A DNA stretch of 14,964 nt, taken from contig CACZNK010000013.1 of assembly GCA_902782585.1 (NCBI GenBank), positions 1 through 14,964 on the forward strand. The letters run 5' to 3'. The number at the start of each line of letters is the position of its first letter. Within the stretch, counting starts at the first letter, position 1. Under the pieces are notes generated by a model that saw only the letters and a program-made list of their open reading frames with translations, was not told where the DNA came from and did not search any database. A program made the position numbers and the translations under genes. The stretch is from an uncultured Ureaplasma sp. (lineage in GTDB: Bacteria > Bacillota_I > Bacilli_A > Mycoplasmatales > Mycoplasmoidaceae). Positions 9,099 through 14,964 of the stretch are shown here, piece by piece.

Positions 9099-9452
9099 AT
9101 GTCATCAAGTGGTAAGAGTAAATATAAACATTTACAAATTGAATCTTTAATATTGAAAATCTTAAATAATACATTAAAATATGAAATTATTAATGATAAA
9201 TTAAAAAATGTTAGTTTTACATATGTAAAACTTAGTGGTGATAATTCATTTTTAGATGTTTATGTAGATTATTGAAATCGTAGCAAAATTGATAATATTG
9301 TTAAACATCTTAATGATGCTAAAGGAATATTTCGCACGGCTATAGCTAATAAATCAAATCTTTATAAAGCTCCCCACATCACTTTTTACAAAGATAAAAC
9401 TATTGATAATTATTTAAAAATAGAAGAATTATTAAGTAAAATTAATAAATAG
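9099..9452 (+). CDS. rbfA: 30S ribosome-binding factor RbfA
   Basis: This 117-residue protein matches RbfA, the cold-shock-associated factor that binds the 30S subunit during 16S rRNA 5'-end maturation. Seen: an N-terminal helix with the LQIESLILKILNNTLK pattern, a KH-like fold with VSFTYVKLSGDNSFLDVYVDY (the family's 'V-x-V-S-x-D-x-x-x-A-x-V-Y-V' strand pair, with Gly-Asp-Asn replacing the usual start), then a helix of the LNDAKGIFRTAIA type and the end strand APHITFYKD followed by the final helix. Length is normal. One Trp codon (9272-9274) is TGA, which is why a standard-code reading misses the gene. It begins 2 nt after infB without an SD sequence, so translation probably depends on infB translation. 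The infB-rbfA pairing is nearly universal in bacteria and supports the call. Confidence 0.9.
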
Positions 9453-9459
9453 TAACAAT

Positions 9460-10218
9460 ATGTCAGATAAAGAAAAAGAAAAATTAATTCCTGATAATTC
9501 AAATAATGACAATAAAGAAGAAACAAAAAGTTCTTTAGATTTTAAAATTAACAATGAATCAGTTCATAATGAATCTGTTAATATAAATCAAAATATTGGT
9601 AGTTTTGAAAATGATTTTGATCCTAATAAAAATCCAATTTCTCAAATAGACGATGAAATTTTAATTGAAAAATCTTCAAATAAATTAGGTTCGGTTCGTG
9701 AAGAAGATAAACGTGTTGATTTTGAAAAGTTTAAAAAGACTAAAAAAAGAAAACATATTTTTAAACCTGGTAATAATGGTTTTTCAATAAAAGTTGATAC
9801 ATGATTAAGAAATGATCGAACTATGCAAATGGTTTGATTAGTAGCCAGTTTAATTATTGGTATTGTCCTTGCTGTTGCTATTTCATTTTTAACAATTATA
9901 TGCATTGAACAATCTCATGCACCAAATCAAGGTATGTGAAATCTGAAAAGTTTTAGATCTATTGCATTAGCCAATAATATCTTTACTGGTATGGCTATTG
10001 GTATAGTAGTTTTACCATTATTCTATTTATTAATTACTATCATGGTTGGTATTAATGATGTTTATCGATCAAGACAATTTCATTTCTTTTTATGAAGTTG
10101 TTTAATATTAGGGTTATTATTTATTATTGTTAGTGTTCCACTAGGTAGTTATGTAATGTTATGAAATGCTAAATTTACTCCTGTTCCCAGTTCATTAACA
10201 ACAATTTGAAAGTATTAA
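9460..10218 (+). CDS. Acidic-tailed three-helix membrane protein (mycoplasma conserved, function unknown)
   Basis: This 252-residue protein has a long hydrophilic, acidic, Asn/Asp/Glu-rich N-terminal part (about 1-90), a basic patch KKTKKRKHIFK (about 94-104) and three predicted membrane helices at about 124-149, 174-197 and 207-234, ending in a short tail. By the positive-inside rule the basic patch would keep the N-terminal part in the cytoplasm. I recognise no enzymatic motif. Mycoplasmas of the M. genitalium group, as I recall, also have a hypothetical membrane protein just after rbfA, so it may be that conserved family. It starts 7 nt after rbfA with no SD and ends 12 nt before holA, inside the operon. 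Trp codons are TGA. A link to ribosome assembly or membrane targeting is only suggested by context. Confidence 0.75.
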
Positions 10219-10230
10219 TTTAAATTTAAT

Positions 10231-11151
10231 ATGAAAATAATCTATGGAACTACATATGAAATTGCTAAATCTCATGCTTATTTTTTTATTGATGATTTAA
10301 AAATTAAGCAAAAATTTGATTTTGATGATAATTATGAACAAATTCTAACATCAATTAATCAAACCAATTTGTTTGATAATGATTCTCAATCTAATTATTT
10401 AATCAATCATGCAAATTTTTTAATTAATAAAACTAAAAAATCAATTAAATTTATTGAAAACTTGTTAAATTCTAAAGATGAAATTATTTGCATTGTTGCT
10501 GCTAGAAATCAAAAATCATTTGATTCACTATTACAAACTAATAAAAATGTAAAATTTATTAAAGCAATTAAATTTACTGATAAAGATAAAATTCATTTAG
10601 TTAATAATTTATTAAAAACTTATCCAATAAATTTTGATTGTGAAACTACTAAAACAAATTTTATTAATGTATTAGCTAATGAACCATATTTAATTAAAAA
10701 TGAAGTACAAAAAGCATCAAATTATTCATTAGACAATGAATTTAATAGTCAAGTAATTGATAAATTAATAAATAAAAATGCTAATAATTCCATTTTTGAT
10801 TTAATTAACTTTATTCTTTTAAATAAAAAAACTGAAGCAATAAATCTTTTAAGTAATTTATTGAAAAAGAAAATTCAACCAATAGTATGTATTCAAATTA
10901 TGGCTAATCAACTATTTAATTTAAAACTACAAAAAATGTATTTATCTAAAAACAATAATAATATTTATAGTGCTAATAATTCATTGGGTGTTAATCCATA
11001 TAAAATAATGATGAATGAAAAAATTTTAAATAATACCACACTAACAAAAATTAAAAAGTTGTTAGAGTCATTGTTATTATTAGATTATAATATAAAAAAC
11101 AACTTAGTTGTTGGTGAAATTGCTATTAAAATGTTAATTATGGAGAATTAG
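10231..11151 (+). CDS. holA: DNA polymerase III delta subunit (clamp-loader wrench)
   Basis: This 306-residue protein, the usual size for HolA, is the clamp-loader subunit that opens the DnaN sliding clamp. The N-terminal half keeps the RecA-like layout without a Walker A motif, with a helix-rich opening around GTTYEIAKSHAYFF and IICIVAARNQKSFDSLL. The C-terminal half carries the best signature: IFDLINFILLNKKTEAINLLSNLL, then PIVCIQIMANQLFNLKLQKM, a NPYKIMMNEK motif (the family's 'hPy-v-k' element) and LLESLLLLDYNIKNNL before a final hydrophobic helix. Sequence divergence and heavy Asn/Lys/Ile use reflect the AT-rich genome. It has no TGA codon and no SD. The stop is 2 nt before the next gene, whose GGAG lies inside the holA end. 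The call is good but depends on the C-terminal pattern. Confidence 0.8.
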   Translation: MKIIYGTTYEIAKSHAYFFIDDLKIKQKFDFDDNYEQILTSINQTNLFDNDSQSNYLINHANFLINKTKKSIKFIENLLNSKDEIICIVAARNQKSFDSLLQTNKNVKFIKAIKFTDKDKIHLVNNLLKTYPINFDCETTKTNFINVLANEPYLIKNEVQKASNYSLDNEFNSQVIDKLINKNANNSIFDLINFILLNKKTEAINLLSNLLKKKIQPIVCIQIMANQLFNLKLQKMYLSKNNNNIYSANNSLGVNPYKIMMNEKILNNTTLTKIKKLLESLLLLDYNIKNNLVVGEIAIKMLIMEN

Positions 11152-11153
11152 TC

Positions 11154-12329
11154 ATGGAAAATACAAATTCTAAGAATTCAAGTATTGAACAAAAACTTAT
11201 CAAAAGTTTAACATTCTTATTAAACAATAAACATTGCATTGACTATTTAAAAAACTCTAAAAATTTTCAAAACATATTAAAAAATGAGTTATTAATTTTA
11301 AATCATTTTCTTACTACAAAGAAAAAAAATAAAGAACACATTCATATTTTAGTTGATAAATATAATGCATTCTGTTTGTCAAATAAATTAGACTTAAAAG
11401 ATAAATTATCAATTAAAAATGAAGATGAAATGATTGATTATGTTAATTATTTAAAAGTTTATATAAAAAATATTCTTCATTTTGACATTGATGAAGCTAT
11501 AAATTCTCCTAGTAAATTTGAAAATATTAAATTTAATAATAACGAATTAAAATTAACTGGCGTTACTAATCCTAATGGTACTTGAGAAAATATTTTTAAA
11601 CAGAATTTTCATAACATTGATCCATTTGTACTAAGAGTTGCACAAAGTAGAATTAATGAAAAATTAAAAAATGATGAGATTTTTGTTTTTAAATCAAAAC
11701 CAAAAATTGTAAAAATAATAAAAATTATTTATGCATGTTTAATGTTTTTATTTGCATTTGCAATGCTATTCTTAGCAGTTGTATGGTTTTTAATTGCAAA
11801 TAAACCTACAGGATATAATTCTTATGTTTTTGGTTATTTTAATCCAATATTTCTAGTTGTATTTAGTATGACCTTTGCTTATTCAGGGCTAATAAATATT
11901 CATCCATACATTACTGCAATCAAAACACACAAAAAACCATCACAAAATGCTATATATTCTGTGATTTCGTTATTTGTTACTTCTTCAGTTATTTTTGGAT
12001 TATTATTTTCAATTTACAATATATGACCAATACCAGGAGCTAGAACCATATATGAATTTATTAATATTTATGGCGATAGTTATGATGAATTTACAAAAAC
12101 TTGTGTCTTTTTAATGTCAATTGCTATTAGTTCTATGATAGCAATTAGCTTATTATCATTAATTGCTGGTATTATTTTAATAACTAATAAACCTAAACGT
12201 GATAGTAATGCAATTAACAAACTTTTATTTGATGAGATTAACAATGTTATTAATGAAAAACCTATAGATTTAACACCTGATAAATCTAAAGTAAGTTCTC
12301 AAGATTCTTCTAGTGAACCTAAAGATTAA
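11154..12329 (+). CDS. Four-helix membrane protein with a large soluble N-terminal domain, function unknown
   Basis: This 391-residue protein I do not recognise. The first 186 residues are hydrophilic and mostly helical (Asn/Lys-rich, with an EQKLIKSLTFLLNNKHC start), followed by four predicted membrane helices at about 188-215, 225-249, 267-290 and 316-344, and a Ser/Lys/Asp-rich tail (345-391). No catalytic motif, signal peptide or lipobox is visible. Two Trp residues (around 143 and 291) are TGA codons. GGAG at 11142-11145, within the last codons of holA, lies 8 nt before the ATG, and the genes are 2 nt apart, so the two are likely translated together. The S component follows 5 nt downstream. 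It may be a lineage-specific membrane protein of the operon; an accessory role for the adjacent transporter is conceivable but unsupported. Confidence 0.75.
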
Positions 12330-12334
12330 TTATT

Positions 12335-13246
12335 ATGATTTGCAATAAAAAATGTGAAAATTATTCCAAATTTTATTCAAATAATGAATCAAAAAGCAAT
12401 CACTCTTTTTTAAGATTTTTATTTCCTTTATATCCATATCGTGTATATAAAACTACCAAATTTCTAATAACTATAGCAGTATTATTGGCATTAAGAATTA
12501 TATTTGGATCATTTAGTGTTCCCATTCCTGCCACTGGTCAATCTATTTCACTCGCATGAATACCAGTTATGATTATGGGTTGAATCTTTGGACCAGTACA
12601 TGGATTGTTTTTTGGTGTGGTTACTGATAGTCTATGTTTTTTAATTAAACCTAGTGGTGTATGATTCTGAATGTATGCTATCCAAGAACCAATTATTGGA
12701 TTATTTTCAGGAATAGCAAGATCAATATATGAAAGAAGAATAACTGGAAATAAAAAACTAATCTTTGATTTTTTTATTACACAAATAATTTTAGTAAGTT
12801 TTATACTAATAAGTTTAATTGGAATACTATTATGAGTAGATAATAACATTTTAGATTATTACAACTCTTACAAATATGTGTGTATTAGTTTATCTATTGC
12901 ATATTTTATTATAATTAATTGTTTTATGTTTTTTTATTTAAAAAATATTAAAAATAATCAAGAACGATTTATGTTGTTTTTATATGGACTAACATTAATT
13001 TCTGTAATTATGATCATTTTTTCACTTTTACTTGGCCCTATATCAACAGTTGAATATTTGAAATATGTTAATGGAAAATATCCAAAGAATTATGTGAAAT
13101 ATGGATTGTTATATTATTTTATCCCACGTGCTATTGTACAGACTATAAAAGTTCCATTTGAAGCAATAATATTTTGTTCAATTGTTTTAATTATTAATCC
13201 AATATTAAACAATTCCATAACTCAACTTGAAAATAGTTGATGATAA
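12335..13246 (+). CDS. ECF transporter substrate-binding S component, FolT-like
   Basis: This 303-residue membrane protein fits the S (substrate-capture) subunit of an energy-coupling-factor vitamin transporter, which docks on a shared EcfA-EcfA'-EcfT module. Seen: a cytoplasmic basic N-terminus of about 40 residues, then LLALRIIFGSFSVPIP, AWIPVMIMGWIFGPVHGLFFGVVTDSLCFLI and GVWFWMYAIQEPIIGLFSG, the pattern of FolT-type S components (short AxxxA-like small residues in helix 1, GP-x2-G-x4-G-x2-D in the second and third helices). Six or so helices are predicted. Mycoplasmas need outside folate, which fits. At 303 residues it is clearly longer than typical FolT proteins, with added N-terminal and inter-helix loops. 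It ends Trp-Trp (TGA TGA) before TAA. No ECF ATPase or EcfT gene is in the window. The substrate is inferred from family resemblance only. Confidence 0.78.
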
Positions 13247-13253
13247 TTATCAT
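13240..13253. repeat. 14-bp perfect palindrome over the stop codon of the S component gene
   Basis: ATGATAATTATCAT is self-complementary and overlaps the TGA-TGA-TAA end of the gene. It has no loop and no U-tract, so it is a poor terminator and may be chance in AT-rich DNA. Confidence 0.3.
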
Positions 13254-13300
13254 TTGTAATATTTAAAATAGTCTCCTAAAAAATAAATAATTTAAGAATT

Positions 13301-13317
13301 AATGTATATAATACATT
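13301..13317 (+). promoter_or_regulatory. pgi: Candidate pgi promoter -10 inside a 17-bp palindrome
   Basis: A TATAAT (13307-13312) lies 30 nt before the pgi ATG in the 96-nt gap after the S component gene. It sits inside the palindrome AATGTATATAATACATT (7-bp arms, 3-bp centre). No convincing -35 is present. A dimeric regulator bound here would cover the -10 box, but no regulator gene is seen nearby. Confidence 0.45.
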
Positions 13318-13342
13318 GTATTGAAAAAAATAGGTAAGAAAA

Positions 13343-14620
13343 ATGTTAAATTTTGATACAAATTATCTAAGTCATAAAACATCTAGAACTAATATCATTA
13401 AGAAATATCAAAAATCAGTTTCAAGCATATTTAAAAAAATTAATAGTGGAACTGCATTAGGTTGTGAAATGACAGGATGATTAAAACCTAATAAAGTAGT
13501 TGATCAAAAATTGATTCGTGCAATGATTAAAAAAGCTAATCAATGAGAAAGAAATAATATTAGAAATGTTGTTGTAATTGGTATTGGTGGATCATATGTT
13601 GGTGTTAAGGCTGCTATTGACATGGTATTGGGTAGTAATACTAAGATGAAAATACATTTTATTTATAATATTCACCCAAATTTTATTACTGCAAAAATAA
13701 AAGAATTACAAAAGCAAAGATTTGCAATTGTTGTAATTTCTAAATCTGGTACTACACTTGAACCATCAGTTGGTTTTAGAATTTTTAGAAAATTATTAGA
13801 AGCAAAAGTTGGTCAAGAACAAGCTACTAAATTAATTGTTGCAATTACTGATCCCGAAAAAGGAACATTGCATAATTATGCTAGAGCTAAAGGTTATACT
13901 TTATTTCCAATTCCAAATAATATTGGAGGAAGATATTCAACATTAACATCAGTTGGTGTATTTCCTATGATCCTTGCTGGTATAGATCCAATTAAATTAC
14001 TTAAAGGCGCTACAAAAGCTACTGATGATTTATCTAATTCAAATTTAAGAACCAATTCAGCATTCTTATATGCTGCATATCGACATTATTTTTATACAGC
14101 TAAAAAAATACAAATCGAAAACTTTATTACATATGATCCAACTTTAACAATGATTGCTTGTCAATGACAACAATTATTTGGAGAAAGTGAAGGTAAACAA
14201 AAACGTGCTATGTATCCAACTTATAGTTTATTCACAACTGATTTACATGCACTTGGACAATACTTACAAGAAGGTACAAGAAATTTTATTGAAACAACTT
14301 TAATTGTTGAAAACCCTAAAGATGATATTAAACTAAAAATTGATGATAATAATGATGGGCTAAAATATTTGAATCAGAAAACATTAGATTTTATTAATAA
14401 ACAGGCATTTGAAGGCACAATTACTGCTCATAGTGAAGATGGAAAAGTAAATAATTTAATAATTAGTCTTACAAAAAGTGATGAATATCATTATGGATAT
14501 TTATTTATTTGATTAGCACATGCAGCAATGATGAGTGCATACTTATTAAAAGTTAATCCATTTGATCAACCAGGAGTTGAATCATATAAAAAAAATATGT
14601 TTGCTTTACTAAAAAAATAA
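13343..14620 (+). CDS. pgi: Glucose-6-phosphate isomerase
   Basis: This 425-residue cytoplasmic enzyme interconverts glucose 6-phosphate and fructose 6-phosphate, the second step of glycolysis. Seen: VVVIGIGGSYVGVKAAID for the first sugar-phosphate-binding domain, the phosphate loop SKSGTT (133-138), IGGRYSTLTSVGVFPM (Arg197 in the GGRYS signature), the catalytic Glu281 in GESEGK, His302 in TDLHALGQ, QEGTRNF, and the C-terminal signature NPFDQPGVESYK with Lys416. All key residues are present and length equals the short bacterial form. Trp codons are mostly TGA (for example in MTGWLKPN and CQWQQ). AGG at 13332-13334 stands 8 nt before the ATG. It is separated from the preceding operon by 96 nt with its own candidate -10 box and is followed 23 nt later by a lipoprotein gene. 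It indicates a sugar-fermenting mycoplasma. Confidence 0.98.
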
Positions 14621-14636
14621 TTTCTATTTTATAATA
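14621..14636 (+). promoter_or_regulatory. Candidate lipoprotein promoter box, 16-mer shared with 4255-4270
   Basis: TTTCTATTTTATAATA directly follows the pgi stop and contains TATAAT at 14630-14635, only 8 nt before the lipoprotein ATG. If used as a -10, transcription would start at about the ATG itself, giving a leaderless mRNA. The same 16-mer occurs upstream of the LRR lipoprotein. AT-richness makes chance sharing possible. Confidence 0.35.
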
Positions 14637-14643
14637 ATTTATT

Positions 14644-14964
14644 ATGAAAAATAAATTATTAAAAGTTTTTATGTTATCTGCTCTAGGAGCGTCATCAACT
14701 GGATTAATTTTGCCAGCAATTACAAGTTGTGGGAAAATAGAAGATGTTCATGTAAGTTCAATATATTTTGATGAAACATCTATTGAATTAGATTTAGATG
14801 TAGCTGGTCGTAATACATATCAATTAGATGCACATATCCAACCAAAAGAAGCAGCTGAGAAATTTAAAAATAAAATTCAATGAACTTCAACTCAGGAAAG
14901 TGTTGCTACTGTTAAAGATGGATTAGTAACAGCTAAAGCTGAAGGTAGTACAGTTGTTAAAGCA
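14644..14964 (+). CDS. Lipoprotein with bacterial Ig-like (Big_2) domain, partial
   Basis: This is the first 107 codons of a predicted surface lipoprotein. Seen: the basic start MKNKLLK, a hydrophobic signal segment and a lipobox ending AITSC with Cys29 as the lipidated residue. From about residue 35 the pattern VSSIYFDETSIELDL, then YQLDAHIQP, IQWTSTQESVATVKDGLVTAKAEGST matches the bacterial Ig-like group 2 fold, which serves as a stalk or adhesion module in cell-surface proteins. One Trp (codon at 14881-14883) is TGA. There is no Shine-Dalgarno sequence. The gene starts 23 nt after pgi and may be read from its own box or by read-through. The rest of the protein lies beyond the right edge, so number of domains and function cannot be told. 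Confidence 0.85.

Noticed and set aside
1..14964. CRISPR array, tRNA or rRNA genes, insertion sequence or phage genes
   Set aside because: I saw no regular spaced repeats, no cloverleaf-like GC-rich stretch, no transposase or phage motifs on either strand; all space is taken by the genes listed and short AT-rich gaps.

Overview
The window comes from a Mollicute (mycoplasma-type bacterium). The DNA is very AT-rich, and nearly every long gene is interrupted by in-frame TGA codons at positions where the protein family has tryptophan. Reading TGA as Trp (genetic code 4) joins the fragments into full-length genes; TGG is also used, but rarely. There are two lipoproteins with mycoplasma-style signal peptides. 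The order nusA-infB-rbfA-small membrane protein, without rimP, ylxR or ylxQ, resembles what I recall of the Mycoplasma pneumoniae/genitalium lineage. I cannot name the species with confidence; a Malacoplasma/Mycoplasmoides relative is a guess.

Left part (1-2564, minus strand): a YfcC-family membrane carrier (609 aa) is followed 48 nt later by an M20 dipeptidase of the PepD type that runs off the left edge. Together they look like an uptake and hydrolysis unit for peptides or amino acids. A 311-nt divergent intergenic region (2565-2875) separates them from a plus-strand MATE-like 12-helix exporter (2876-4207), which starts at GTG behind a clear GGAG.

Middle (4208-5552): a non-coding stretch with a 10-bp perfect inverted repeat precedes a surface lipoprotein of 339 aa built from about eight 23-24-residue leucine-rich (BspA/LRR_5-like) repeats. 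A strong 12-bp hairpin with a U-tract then lies directly in front of nusA.

Right part (5553-14620, plus strand): a compact run of information-processing genes follows: nusA, infB, rbfA, an acidic three-helix membrane protein, holA (DNA polymerase III delta subunit), a four-helix membrane protein of unknown function, and a FolT-like ECF transporter S component. Gaps from nusA to the S component range from 2 to 34 nt, so co-transcription is likely. After a 96-nt gap with a palindromic candidate -10 comes pgi (glucose-6-phosphate isomerase). It is followed 23 nt later by a second lipoprotein with a bacterial Ig-like (Big_2) domain that runs off the right edge.

I found no CRISPR array, tRNA, rRNA or transposase. 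Most of the window is ordinary mycoplasma core genome. The points most worth a second look are the hairpin in the nusA leader, the repeat lipoprotein, the shared 16-mer containing TATAAT upstream of both lipoprotein genes, and the two uncharacterised membrane proteins.
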